The position numbers and the translations under genes are program-made. Below, one piece after another: positions 22,701-31,144 of a DNA stretch of 64,000 bases. This DNA comes from Crassaminicella indica (GTDB taxonomy: Bacteria > Bacillota > Clostridia > Peptostreptococcales > Thermotaleaceae), in assembly GCF_019203185.1 (NCBI RefSeq), contig NZ_CP078093.1:310001-374000 (forward strand), written 5' to 3'. Within the stretch, counting starts at the first letter, position 1. Each line of letters starts with the position of its first letter. The notes under the pieces are model-generated. The model was not told the DNA's origin. It saw only the letters and a list, made by a program, of their open reading frames with translations, and did no database searches.

Positions 22701-23999
22701 ATGAACATACTCATCGTAGATGATACAAAATTCAATTTAAAATATGCAAAAAATATATTAATCGAAAATAAAATTGACTGTAATATTATTTTAGCCAATT
22801 CAGGAAAAGAAGCTTTAGCCATTCTTGATTCAGAAGAAATTGATATTGTAATACTAGATATTGTTATGCCCGAAATAGACGGAATAGAAGTTCTAAAGAA
22901 TATTCGAAAAAATACAAAATACTTCAACATACCAGTAATCATGTTTACATCACTTACAGATAAACAAGCTCTAAAAAAGAGTTTTGAACATGGTGCTACA
23001 GACTTTATCAACAAACCAATTGAGCCTATCGAATTCATTTCAAGAATCAAAGCTGCTATAAGAATAAAAAAATATGAAATGCATCTAACACAAACCTTAA
23101 ATACAATAAAAAATCAAAATGAAGAATTATTAGCATTAAACAAAAAACTACAAGAAACACAATACTATCTTATTCAAAAAGAAAAATTAGTAGCAATCGG
23201 TCAGCTTGCAGCAGGGGTAGCCCACGAAATCAACAATCCTATAGGATATGTATCTAGCAATACAGAAACCCTTAGTAAATACATTCATAAAATAAAAACT
23301 GCTATTGATAAATATAAAGAACTGCTCCACTGCCTTAATGACACAAATATTCAATCTGAAGAAATTCAAAATAAAATACAAGAACTTTATGCATTAAGAA
23401 ACAACCTACATTTAGATTTTATTATGAGTGATATAGATAGCCTCATCAACGACTCATTTAAAGGAATCGAAAAAATAACAAAAATCGTTCAAAGCTTGAG
23501 AAATTTCGCTAGACATGACTTAGAAACTGATTTTAATTATTATAATTTAAACGACCTTGTAGAAGAAACTCTTCTATTAATAAAAAACGAAGCCAGATAC
23601 ATTGTTCATATTGAAAAAAAATTAAATGATCTCCCACTCATATTCTGCAATAGAACGCAAATAGGTCAAGTTTTATTAAATATTATGATGAATGCTGTAC
23701 AAGCAATCAAAAGTCAAAAAAGAGAAGAAGAAGGTCTCATGGAAATTTCTACATTTGTTTCTGAAAATTATATTGTATGTGAAATAAGTGATGATGGTCC
23801 CGGAATAGATAAAAATATTATCGATAAAATATTCAATCCATTTTTTACTACGAAAGAAGTTGGAACAGGAACAGGATTAGGTTTGAGTATCTCTTATGAT
23901 ATTGTAGTCAATAAACACGCAGGAGAGCTTTTAGTAAATAGTGAACTCGGGCAAGGAACTACTTTTACAATAAAACTTCCTATTAAAGCAATATCATAA
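22701..23999 (+). CDS. Hybrid REC-histidine kinase
   Basis: This 432-aa cytoplasmic protein has an N-terminal receiver domain (1-120; phosphoacceptor Asp53 in VILDIVMPEIDG), a coiled-coil linker (about 125-160), a HisKA dimerisation domain with phospho-His in LAAGVAHEINNPIGY, and a HATPase domain with N-box LLNIMMNAVQA, G1 DDGPGID, FFTTKEVGTGTGLGLS and G2. There is no membrane segment or sensor domain, so the receiver itself is the likely input. It is first of three co-directional receiver-domain genes with 31- and 29-nt gaps, probably one operon. The start has AGGTG upstream. Confidence 0.92.
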   Translation: MNILIVDDTKFNLKYAKNILIENKIDCNIILANSGKEALAILDSEEIDIVILDIVMPEIDGIEVLKNIRKNTKYFNIPVIMFTSLTDKQALKKSFEHGATDFINKPIEPIEFISRIKAAIRIKKYEMHLTQTLNTIKNQNEELLALNKKLQETQYYLIQKEKLVAIGQLAAGVAHEINNPIGYVSSNTETLSKYIHKIKTAIDKYKELLHCLNDTNIQSEEIQNKIQELYALRNNLHLDFIMSDIDSLINDSFKGIEKITKIVQSLRNFARHDLETDFNYYNLNDLVEETLLLIKNEARYIVHIEKKLNDLPLIFCNRTQIGQVLLNIMMNAVQAIKSQKREEEGLMEISTFVSENYIVCEISDDGPGIDKNIIDKIFNPFFTTKEVGTGTGLGLSISYDIVVNKHAGELLVNSELGQGTTFTIKLPIKAIS

Positions 24000-24030
24000 T
24001 AACTCCATTTCAAAACAGGGGGGATATTCT

Positions 24031-25200
24031 ATGGAAAAAACTATTCTATTTGTAGATGACGAAGAACAAATATTACGATCTTTAAAGCGATTATTTTTAG
24101 ATAAAGATTATCGAATCCTTTTAGCTGCTGACGGAGAAACAGCTCTTAAAATTCTCGATACAGAAAATGTTAATCTTATTGTATCTGATATCAAAATGCC
24201 CGCTATGAATGGCTATGAATTATTGAAAAGAGTTAAGGAAAAATATCCCAAAATATTAAGAGTTGCTTTTAGTGGTTACACAGACAACAACAATATTATC
24301 GAAGCTTTAGAAAATAATTTGGCAAAATTATACATATTTAAGCCGTGGAATAATGAAACATTATTGTCTATTATAGATAAAATATTTAAGTTTGAAGATA
24401 TTTTAAAAAGCAAAAAACTATTCAACCTAATCAATAATTTAGACGATCTTCCAACTTTGCCATTTCTTTATCAAGATATATGTAGGCTAATCGAACAAGA
24501 TGCAGACATGGATAAAATTTCAAAGAAAATTGAAGAGGATCAAGCAATCTCCTCAAGAATTTTGCGTGTTGTCAATTCAGCTTTTTATACAGCAAAAACA
24601 GGATCTGTTAAGGATGCTATCATGTATTTAGGTCTATCCAATGTAAAACACATTGTTCTATCAAATAGTATTTTTTACGCTAAGAAGCTAAACCCTTTTT
24701 TAATAGATCTTTTATGGAAGCATGTAAATTTAACAAATCGAATTGTTATTTTTATCTATAAGAAATTGCTTCAAAAAAAAATACCAAAGACTTATGAATC
24801 TGCTGGACTGTTACATGATATCGGTAAAATTATCTTGCTCAATAATTTTCATGAACAATACACAAAAATATTTAAACATGTTCTACAAGAACCTGAACAC
24901 AAAATAGTAGAGCTTGAAAAGGAAATTATAGGAGTTAGCCATCAAGAAATTGGTGCATATTTATTAGATTGGTGGGAGATTCCACATCCTATTGTAGAAG
25001 CTACTTTATTTCATCACAACCCTTCAGATTCAAGAATCATTAACAAAGAGTTGGTTGCAATTATACATATTGCTGGAGCTTACTCGTGGAAACTATTAGA
25101 TTACACCCAATTTAGCAATATTCAAAATGAAGAAGTGTTTAGCATACTTAATATGAGTAAAGAAGATTTTGAAAAAGCATTCCTTCAATTTCAGTTGTAG
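24031..25200 (+). CDS. REC-HDOD response regulator
   Basis: This 389-aa protein has a receiver domain (1-120; Asp53 in LIVSDIKMPAMNGYE; FSGYTD and FKPWN complete the active site) followed by an HDOD domain (about 140-335: LPTLPFLYQDICRLIEQDAD, ILRVVNSAFY, LLHDIGKIILL, VSHQEIGAYLLDWW). The HD residues of LLHDIGK are retained, which is less usual for HDOD proteins. HDOD proteins often work in signalling without enzymatic activity. The ribosome binding site AGGGGGG is strong. It is probably phosphorylated by the kinase encoded just upstream. Confidence 0.9.
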   Translation: MEKTILFVDDEEQILRSLKRLFLDKDYRILLAADGETALKILDTENVNLIVSDIKMPAMNGYELLKRVKEKYPKILRVAFSGYTDNNNIIEALENNLAKLYIFKPWNNETLLSIIDKIFKFEDILKSKKLFNLINNLDDLPTLPFLYQDICRLIEQDADMDKISKKIEEDQAISSRILRVVNSAFYTAKTGSVKDAIMYLGLSNVKHIVLSNSIFYAKKLNPFLIDLLWKHVNLTNRIVIFIYKKLLQKKIPKTYESAGLLHDIGKIILLNNFHEQYTKIFKHVLQEPEHKIVELEKEIIGVSHQEIGAYLLDWWEIPHPIVEATLFHHNPSDSRIINKELVAIIHIAGAYSWKLLDYTQFSNIQNEEVFSILNMSKEDFEKAFLQFQL

Positions 25201-25229
25201 AATACCTTATAAAGGGAGGGAAGTAGAAT

Positions 25230-26279
25230 ATGAAAAATAATACAGTTTTATTTGTAGATGATGATACACATATTATCAATTCTTTACGAAGAGGCTTATT
25301 TGATGAACCTTATGGAAAAGAATTTGCCTACAGTGGGGAAGAAGCCCTTAAAATAATGGAAAATAACACTATTAGTGTTATTGTTACAGATATGAAAATG
25401 CCTAAAATGAATGGATTAACCCTACTAAAAATTATCAGTGAAAAATATCCTAATGTCGTAAAAATAGTTTTAAGTGGATATACGCAAATCCCACAAGTAC
25501 TAGCAACCATCAATCAAGTAAATATATTTAAATTTATTGCAAAGCCTTGGAATTTAGATAACGAACTCATTCCTATTATCAGACAAGCTATTGAATATTA
25601 TAACCTCACATTAGAACGAGAAAAAATGAAAGCAGAAATCGAAAGAAAAAATACATTGTATACCCAAATATTAAAATCTAGTAATGAAAAATTTTCAGTC
25701 ATGCATAAAGACTATGAAAACATCAGAATGATTGATCAAAGTATTTTTCACTACTTAAAAAATCAATTCATGAAAAAAGATGCTATTTTATTCCAATATA
25801 CTCTAGATTTCATCGAAGAAATGCATGCAAAATATATGAATACTTTACCAACTGTAACAATCAACTTTGATTTAGAAAAAGTAATCACAGAAATAAACAG
25901 TTATATTTCACAAAGCTATTCTAATCCTCCTATTGAAATTCATCAGAAAACTGAAAGCAACATTCAATTTCATGGAAATTATAAACTACTCATCACCTTT
26001 CTAGAGCACTTTATAAAACATGCTCTCAATCATTATCATCAATTAAATTTTACTATTTTTACTGAACCTACTAAAGATGCTACTAAATTGTTTTTCATTA
26101 TTGAACTTTTAGAAAATATATCTCCTAAAAATAATTTTCTTTCCTTAATCCCTTTATTAAATGAATTTTGTCAAATAATAAATGGTAAATTTGAAATCAT
26201 TAAAGAAGATACTAATTATAAGGTTCTATCATTACAAATAGAATACCATTTTACTCAAAACAACAACTCCACAAAATAG
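25230..26279 (+). CDS. Receiver protein with degenerate kinase-like C-terminus
   Basis: The protein has 349 residues. The receiver domain (1-125) has Asp54 in VIVTDMKMPKMNGL. A coiled coil (about 130-165) leads to a region containing SIFHYLKNQF and, near residue 260, YKLLITFLEHFIKHALNHY, which recalls the N-box helix of a HATPase. The end (QIINGKFEIIKEDTNYKVLSLQIE) recalls the last strands of that fold. The glycine-rich G boxes needed for ATP binding are missing, so this looks like a catalytically dead kinase domain. That reading is inference. It is last in the three-gene cluster and ends before a strong terminator. Confidence 0.75.
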   Translation: MKNNTVLFVDDDTHIINSLRRGLFDEPYGKEFAYSGEEALKIMENNTISVIVTDMKMPKMNGLTLLKIISEKYPNVVKIVLSGYTQIPQVLATINQVNIFKFIAKPWNLDNELIPIIRQAIEYYNLTLEREKMKAEIERKNTLYTQILKSSNEKFSVMHKDYENIRMIDQSIFHYLKNQFMKKDAILFQYTLDFIEEMHAKYMNTLPTVTINFDLEKVITEINSYISQSYSNPPIEIHQKTESNIQFHGNYKLLITFLEHFIKHALNHYHQLNFTIFTEPTKDATKLFFIIELLENISPKNNFLSLIPLLNEFCQIINGKFEIIKEDTNYKVLSLQIEYHFTQNNNSTK

Positions 26280-26300
26280 TTACTCCTAATCTTTTAATAT

Positions 26301-26342
26301 AAAATAACCGTTGTAAATATATAATTTTACAACGGTTATTTT
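26301..26342. terminator. Strong bidirectional terminator
   Basis: A 17-bp stem, AAAATAACCGTTGTAAA with its perfect complement, surrounds an 8-nt loop, with A/T runs on both sides. It ends the plus-strand receiver operon and the minus-strand tRNA cluster. Confidence 0.88.
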
Positions 26343-26418
26343 GGCACGCCCTGAGGGACTCGAACCCCCGACGAACTGATTCGAAGTCAGCCACTCTATC
26401 CAACTGAGCTAAGGGCGC
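26342..26418 (-). tRNA. tRNA-Arg (TCG)
   Basis: Anticodon loop CTTCGAA, acceptor GCGCCCT/AGGGCGT with one G-U pair, CCA encoded. Last gene of the second tRNA cluster. Confidence 0.96.
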
Positions 26419-26447
26419 ATATTATTTAATATTATCATATGATAATA

Positions 26448-26471
26448 AAGTTAGCATAAATATGCTAACTT
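26448..26471 (-). other. Hairpin between tRNA-Gly and tRNA-Arg
   Basis: AAGTTAGCAT/ATGCTAACTT pair around a 4-nt loop. A second perfect palindrome, ATTATCATATGATAAT, follows at 26431-26446. Neither has a T-run, so these may be processing or attenuation elements. Confidence 0.4.
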
Positions 26472-26478
26472 GAAAAAT

Positions 26479-26552
26479 TGGAGCGGATGATGGGAATCGA
26501 ACCCACGCTACCAGCTTGGAAGGCTGGAGTTCTACCATTGAACTACATCCGC
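26479..26552 (-). tRNA. tRNA-Gly (TCC)
   Basis: Anticodon loop CTTCCAA. Sequence matches the copies at 10572 and 26828; CCA encoded. Confidence 0.97.
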
Positions 26553-26587
26553 ATATTCTTTATCAGTTATATTCATATTATCATTGT

Positions 26588-26663
26588 TGGTGACCCATCC
26601 GCGGCTCGAACGCGGGACACCTTGATTAAAAGTCAAGTGCTCTACCAACTGAGCTAATGGGTC
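26588..26663 (-). tRNA. tRNA-Lys (TTT)
   Basis: Anticodon loop CTTTTAA. Near-identical to the copy at 10328; CCA encoded. Confidence 0.97.
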
Positions 26664-26668
26664 ACATT

Positions 26669-26745
26669 TGGGGTGGATGATGGGATTCGAACCCACGAAT
26701 GCAGGAGCCACAATCCTGTGTCTTAACCACTTGACTACATCCACC
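26669..26745 (-). tRNA. tRNA-His (GTG)
   Basis: Anticodon GTG. The extra 5' G (G-1, position 26745) pairs with discriminator C, the hallmark of tRNA-His. CCA encoded. Confidence 0.97.
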
Positions 26746-26746
26746 A

Positions 26747-26823
26747 TGGCGGGTCCACAGGGACTCGAACCCCGGACACACGGCTTAGAAGGCCGTTGCT
26801 CTATCCAGCTGAGCTATGAACCC
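26747..26823 (-). tRNA. tRNA-Arg (TCT)
   Basis: Anticodon loop CTTCTAA. Near-identical to the copy at 10491, including the spacer to the next tRNA-Gly; CCA encoded. Confidence 0.97.
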
Positions 26824-26827
26824 TTAT

Positions 26828-26901
26828 TGGAGCGGATGATGGGAATCGAACCCACGCTACCAGCTTGGAAGGCTGGAGTTCTACCATTGAACTACATCCG
26901 C
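26828..26901 (-). tRNA. tRNA-Gly (TCC)
   Basis: Anticodon loop CTTCCAA. Part of the duplicated Gly-Arg pair; CCA encoded. Confidence 0.97.
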
Positions 26902-26943
26902 ATATTGTTTTTATCAGTTTCTTAATTGCCCTGACAAGATAAT

Positions 26944-26972
26944 ATGTTACCATATAATATTAACTCTGTCAA
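26944..26972 (-). promoter_or_regulatory. Internal tRNA promoter
   Basis: The -35 TTGACA (26967-26972) and -10 TAACAT (26944-26949) have 17-bp spacing, directly upstream of tRNA-Gly. TCTTGTCAG follows the -10, as at the promoter at 27231. Confidence 0.8.
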
Positions 26973-27019
26973 CATTTTTTATATTTTTTTGCTTTATGCT
27001 TAAATTTTATAAATAAAAA

Positions 27020-27096
27020 TGGTCGAGGTGGCAGGATTCGAACCCGCGGCCCTCTGGTCCCAAACCAGATGCGCTACCAAACTGCGCTACACCTCG
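27020..27096 (-). tRNA. tRNA-Pro (TGG)
   Basis: Anticodon loop TTTGGGA, acceptor CGAGGTG, CCA encoded. A tandem copy of the one at 27137. Confidence 0.97.
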
Positions 27097-27136
27097 CCTT
27101 AACAATAAACTTTAGCTTAAATTTTTATAGATAAAA

Positions 27137-27213
27137 TGGTCGAGGTGGCAGGATTTGAACCCGCGGCCCTCTGGTCCCAAACCAGATGCGCTACCAAACT
27201 GCGCTACACCTCG
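27137..27213 (-). tRNA. tRNA-Pro (TGG)
   Basis: Anticodon loop TTTGGGA, CCA encoded. First gene of the second tRNA cluster. Confidence 0.97.
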
Positions 27214-27230
27214 CTCCAACTGACAAGATT

Positions 27231-27259
27231 AGTATAATGCATATAAAACGCAAAGTCAA
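27231..27259 (-). promoter_or_regulatory. Promoter of the second tRNA cluster
   Basis: The -35 TTGACT (27254-27259) and -10 TATACT (27231-27236) have 17-bp spacing, about 20 nt upstream of tRNA-Pro. TCTTGTCAG follows the -10. Confidence 0.8.
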
Positions 27260-27390
27260 AATCTAAAATATTGTTTTGTCAACTATTTAACATCATTTTG
27301 GTTGATTTTCTTTTTTATTTAACGTTTTTCTCTTTATCACATCAAATTCTACTCTTTTCATTGTTTTATTATTAACAATATATTCAAATA

Positions 27391-27861
27391 TTATACTTCA
27401 ATAATATCACTATATATATTTTTTCCATCAATCTCAATAATTCCATAGGAAGCCTTAGACCCTCCACGCGGACTAGTAAGGCTTCCCGGATTCATTATCA
27501 ATATATTTTCATGCTTCATATTTACAGGCATATGTGTATGTCCAAACAATACAACACTGCATCCTTCTTGTAACCCTTTGTAATAAATTCTTGTCAGATT
27601 GGATTTTACCCCATACTCATGTCCATGAGTCAAAAATAGCTTATGTTCACCAAGATCTAAAACTTTTTCCTTTTCTACTTCAGCCCTATCACAATTACCC
27701 TTTACACCTACTACTTTTATGTTCATATTCTTAGCAATTGCTAAAGCATCAGGATAATAATCTCCTAAATGAATAAGTAAATCAACTGCTTCCATCTTAT
27801 TTATTATATGTTCTGCTAATTGAATCTTTCCATGCGTATCACTCATTACTATTATTTTCAA
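27391..27861 (-). CDS. YfcE-type metallophosphoesterase
   Basis: This 156-aa calcineurin-like phosphodiesterase keeps the dimetal motifs SDTHG, HLGDYYPDA, VKGNCDRAE, LTHGHEYG and FGHTHMPV. The family hydrolyses phosphodiesters in vitro; the physiological substrate is unknown. The start is a TTG eight bases after AGGAGG. It is last in a conserved gerM-rph-rdgB-yfcE gene order; the gap to rdgB is 12 nt, so co-transcription is likely. Confidence 0.92.
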   Translation of the reverse strand: MKIIVMSDTHGKIQLAEHIINKMEAVDLLIHLGDYYPDALAIAKNMNIKVVGVKGNCDRAEVEKEKVLDLGEHKLFLTHGHEYGVKSNLTRIYYKGLQEGCSVVLFGHTHMPVNMKHENILIMNPGSLTSPRGGSKASYGIIEIDGKNIYSDIIEV

Positions 27862-27873
27862 CTGTACTTCCTC

Positions 27874-28470
27874 CTAAAACAACTCTGCCAATCTTTCTTT
27901 TAATTGTTCTAATGCTCTTGCTCTATGACTAATTTTATTTTTTATTTCTGGTCCTAATTCTGCAAAGGTTTTATCATACTCAGGTACAATAAACAGCGGA
28001 TCATATCCAAACCCACTTTGACCTTTCTTTTCAAAGCCTATAAATCCTTTGCATTCTCCTCTTACACTTATTTTTTTACCATTAGGAAATGCTACAGAGA
28101 TAACCGATACAAATCTTGCTTCTCTTTCTTCCATAGGTACATCTTTTAACATACTCAATAATTTTTCATTATTTTTTTGATCTGTTGCTCCTTCTCCTGA
28201 AAATCTTGCAGAGTATATTCCTGGCCTGTTTCCTATTGCCTTCACCTCAAGACCTGAATCATCAGCAATAGCAATAGCTCCTGTTTCTTTCATAACCTCT
28301 ACTGCCTTTTTCATAGAGTTTTCTTCAAAGGTTTCTCCATCCTCTACTATTTCTAGCTTTTCTAATCCAACCTCATCCATACTTTTTATATCTAAAGGAA
28401 AATTTTTTAGGATATCTTTTATTTCTTCTAATTTATGTTTATTTTTAGATGCAATCACTACTTTATTCAT
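27874..28470 (-). CDS. rdgB: RdgB/HAM1 dITP/XTP pyrophosphatase
   Basis: It hydrolyses non-canonical purine nucleoside triphosphates (dITP, XTP) to monophosphates and keeps them out of DNA. The 198-aa protein shows the family motifs [39 protein letters not shown] and [12 protein letters not shown]. Its start overlaps the end of rph by 8 nt, so the two are translationally coupled. Confidence 0.96.
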   Translation of the reverse strand: MNKVVIASKNKHKLEEIKDILKNFPLDIKSMDEVGLEKLEIVEDGETFEENSMKKAVEVMKETGAIAIADDSGLEVKAIGNRPGIYSARFSGEGATDQKNNEKLLSMLKDVPMEEREARFVSVISVAFPNGKKISVRGECKGFIGFEKKGQSGFGYDPLFIVPEYDKTFAELGPEIKNKISHRARALEQLKERLAELF

Positions 28471-29236
28471 TTGATTCCTCTCCTATCTCTTCTTCATTAG
28501 CTTTTCCAATTAATTCATCTATTGCTCCTAAAGCTTCTTTTTGCATTTTTATAAGTTCCATATTTCCTTTTTCAGCTAGTTCTAAAAGCTTATTAAGCTC
28601 TTGTCTGCTAAAAGGTGCTTCTTCTCCTGTACCTTGTACTTCTACAAACTCCTTTTGATCTGTCATAATAACATTCATATCTACCTTAGCCTTTGAATCC
28701 TCTTCATAGCATAAATCAAGTACAGGCGTACCCTCTACTACCCCTACACTTATAGCTGCTACATAATTTTTTACAGGAAATGATTTTATTTGCTTTGATT
28801 CATAAAGCTTATATAATCCTTGTGCTAAAGCTATAAAAGCACCTGTTATAGATGCTGTTCTTGTACCTCCATCAGCCTGTATTACATCACAATCTATCCA
28901 TACAGTTCTTTCCCCTAAATCTTCTAAATTTATTACAGAACGTAATGCTCTTCCAATCAATCTTTGGATCTCTTGAGTTCTTCCATCAACTTTCCCTCTG
29001 CTAGATTCTCTTATCTTTCTAGTTTGGGTAGATCTTGGAAGCATCCCATACTCTGCCGTTATCCAACCAGTTCCCTTTCCTTTTAAAAAAGGAGGAACTC
29101 TATCCTCTATAGAGGCTGAACATATTACTTTTGTATTACCCATTTCTATAAGTACTGAGCCTTCTGCATAGGCTAAATAATCTTTTGTGATTGTAACTTT
29201 TCTTAATTCATTTTCTCTTCTACCATCAAATCTCAT
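28463..29236 (-). CDS. rph: Ribonuclease PH
   Basis: This phosphorolytic 3'-5' exoribonuclease trims tRNA 3' ends. The 257-aa protein has the RNase PH signature: [52 protein letters not shown] and [10 protein letters not shown]. It overlaps rdgB and lies downstream of the gerM-like gene. The start has AGGAGATG upstream. Confidence 0.97.
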   Translation of the reverse strand: MRFDGRRENELRKVTITKDYLAYAEGSVLIEMGNTKVICSASIEDRVPPFLKGKGTGWITAEYGMLPRSTQTRKIRESSRGKVDGRTQEIQRLIGRALRSVINLEDLGERTVWIDCDVIQADGGTRTASITGAFIALAQGLYKLYESKQIKSFPVKNYVAAISVGVVEGTPVLDLCYEEDSKAKVDMNVIMTDQKEFVEVQGTGEEAPFSRQELNKLLELAEKGNMELIKMQKEALGAIDELIGKANEEEIGEESNE

Positions 29237-29354
29237 TATTTCATCTCCTATCTTTAATGGTTATCACTATAAGTTATTGTATCATATAAACCAATCTATT
29301 ACATCTTTCTTTAGTGTATCCTTTCTTCAATTCATTTATTTCTATGTACACAAC

Positions 29355-29379
29355 AAAAAACCAGTGGTCTCCCACTGGC
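29355..29379 (-). terminator. Terminator of the gerM-like gene
   Basis: The stem CCAGTGG/CCACTGG with a GAGA tetraloop is followed on the minus strand by TTTTTTG. It separates the gerM-like gene from rph, which must have its own promoter or rely on read-through. Confidence 0.85.
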
Positions 29380-29381
29380 GC

Positions 29382-30410
29382 TTATTCATATTGATTCGCA
29401 AAGGTTGGTACAATAATAGGGTCTTCCTTATTTTCTGTTCCTAAATTCAACTCTTTTCCATCTACAAATAATTTTACTCCTGCAACCTCTGGATATTGCT
29501 CTTTTATAGTCAAGCCAAATAATTTAGCTATACTTTGTGCTGCAACCTTATTATCCACAGCCTCTAATATTTCTTCAGAAAGATTAATACACGCTATACT
29601 TTCATTCATGTCTACACTAACTACACGAGTTCCTTTTGGAATCTCACTATATAAGCCTAATCCTTCTGGTGGACCTTCCACTAAAGCATCTAATGCATCT
29701 AGCATATTTGCTGGTGTTTCATGGTTTTTTTCTACATCTTTTGTAACAGGTACAAAATATGACTCTAATCCATTTGCTGTTCCTTCATAGTATACAACTA
29801 CTTTGTTCTTACTATAATTTTTACCTACATAATTAATATTATCTCTTGTAAGAGCTGTTGCTGTTTTTGTTCCAAATTCAAGCTTTTCAGGAATTTTCCC
29901 ATCAATCATCAACTGAACACGATCAATAGTTGGAAATTCCGTTAACGTATAAGTCACTGCTTTGACTAATGCTTCTTCTTCTTCTTTACTAACATAATTC
30001 AGAAAATCACTTGTAAAATCTACTTTACAAAGACCTTCATGAATACTCATTCCTCGTATTTCTGTGTTTGCTGGAATAACCGGAAGCAATCCAATTTCTT
30101 CAATATCCTTTCTATTAGCAGGATTATCAATCATTGCTCTTAATGCTTGCTTAGCAATACCTCTGCCTTCTGTCCAGGGTATTTTTCTCATAACAGGAAT
30201 TAAGAACCCTTTATCATCTTTATAATATAAAACAGTATTTCTCAACTCATTATCCTTTTGTGCATCATTAAGACTTTCAACAATATTTGAATCACTTTGT
30301 TCTTCATTTTCAAATAATCCTTTTACCATTTGAATTGGATTTGCACATCCAGTAACCCCTATCATCATGCATAGTATTAAACCTACTGCAATTACTCGTT
30401 TCACCTTCAT
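29382..30410 (-). CDS. GerM-like lipoprotein with two GerMN domains
   Basis: This 342-aa lipoprotein has signal peptide MKVKRVIAVGLILCMMIGVTG with lipobox cysteine (TGCANP). Two GerMN repeats follow, about residues 55-185 and 205-330 (compare VLYYKDDKGFLIPVMRKI with VVYYEGTANGLESYFVPV). In Bacillus, GerM localises around the forespore and is needed for sporulation and germination. The same gene neighbour (rph) occurs there, so the assignment is good. It implies endospore formation. Confidence 0.88.
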   Translation of the reverse strand: MKVKRVIAVGLILCMMIGVTGCANPIQMVKGLFENEEQSDSNIVESLNDAQKDNELRNTVLYYKDDKGFLIPVMRKIPWTEGRGIAKQALRAMIDNPANRKDIEEIGLLPVIPANTEIRGMSIHEGLCKVDFTSDFLNYVSKEEEEALVKAVTYTLTEFPTIDRVQLMIDGKIPEKLEFGTKTATALTRDNINYVGKNYSKNKVVVYYEGTANGLESYFVPVTKDVEKNHETPANMLDALDALVEGPPEGLGLYSEIPKGTRVVSVDMNESIACINLSEEILEAVDNKVAAQSIAKLFGLTIKEQYPEVAGVKLFVDGKELNLGTENKEDPIIVPTFANQYE

Positions 30411-30490
30411 CCCCTTCCCTCCTTAACAAATGTCTCTATAAAATTATATTAACGAGGGAAGCATACTATGTCTAAAACTATAAATTTATA

Positions 30491-31012
30491 TTATTTTCTT
30501 TTCATTCTTTTTAAATAGCCACCTTGAATATGCTTCGTATCCATTATAGTAACAAATGCATTTTTGTCAAATTCATTCAATATGTGATTTAGTTTAGGAA
30601 GCATTGTTCTTTGCAAAGCAATATTAAGGATATGTCTAATTCCATCTTTTCCATATCCTTGTATCACTGTAACACCAAAGCCTTCCTTTCTCAATAAATT
30701 AACCAATATTTCTTCATTTTCCTTTGTAATAACTTGTACAGTTACATTCCCTATAGCCATCTTCTGCTCTAAATATATCCCTACAATCTGTCCAGTACCA
30801 AACCCTAATGCATAAGCAATTAAATTTCCTATATGATCTAAATGACTCATCACTTTTGAAAGAACGGTAATATATATCAATATCTCTACAATTCCTAAAG
30901 CAGCTGCTTGAAATTTTTTTCCCCTAACCATTAGAATTGTTCTCACAACACTAATAGACACATCTGCAATTCTTGAAGAAAAAATTAATAAATAACCTAA
31001 AAATAGTTCCAT
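30491..31012 (-). CDS. UPF0316 (DUF5698/DUF2179) membrane protein, YebE type
   Basis: This 173-aa protein has three hydrophobic segments in the first 85 residues, with the family motif RIADVSISVVRTILMVRG, followed by a DUF2179 cytosolic domain (about 100-165). Function is unknown; the DUF2179 fold is thought to bind small ligands. The start has AGGAGG upstream. It is a single gene between the gerM-like gene and the amidases. Confidence 0.88.
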   Translation of the reverse strand: MELFLGYLLIFSSRIADVSISVVRTILMVRGKKFQAAALGIVEILIYITVLSKVMSHLDHIGNLIAYALGFGTGQIVGIYLEQKMAIGNVTVQVITKENEEILVNLLRKEGFGVTVIQGYGKDGIRHILNIALQRTMLPKLNHILNEFDKNAFVTIMDTKHIQGGYLKRMKRK

Positions 31013-31118
31013 TTTATTTCCTCCTTTTTATTTTATCCTAACTCATTATATACTTGTTTTTATATTTGAAGAAGTATATTTTATTAGAAACATTTATAAT
31101 ATTGCAACAATTACTTCT

Positions 31119-31142
31119 AAAAAAAGATGCTTAAATGCATCT
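31119..31142 (-). terminator. Terminator of the shorter amidase gene
   Basis: AGATGC/GCATCT pair around a 6-nt loop and are followed on the minus strand by TTTTTTTAG. Confidence 0.75.
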
Positions 31143-31144
31143 CT

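Noticed and set aside
26431-26446. Perfect 16-bp palindrome ATTATCATATGATAAT in the tRNA cluster
   Set aside because: It is AT-only apart from two bases, sits in a short tRNA spacer and is probably an RNA processing hairpin or chance; no promoter nearby needs an operator.
26668-26925. Open frame over the second tRNA cluster
   Set aside because: It is the same tRNA translation artefact as in the first cluster.
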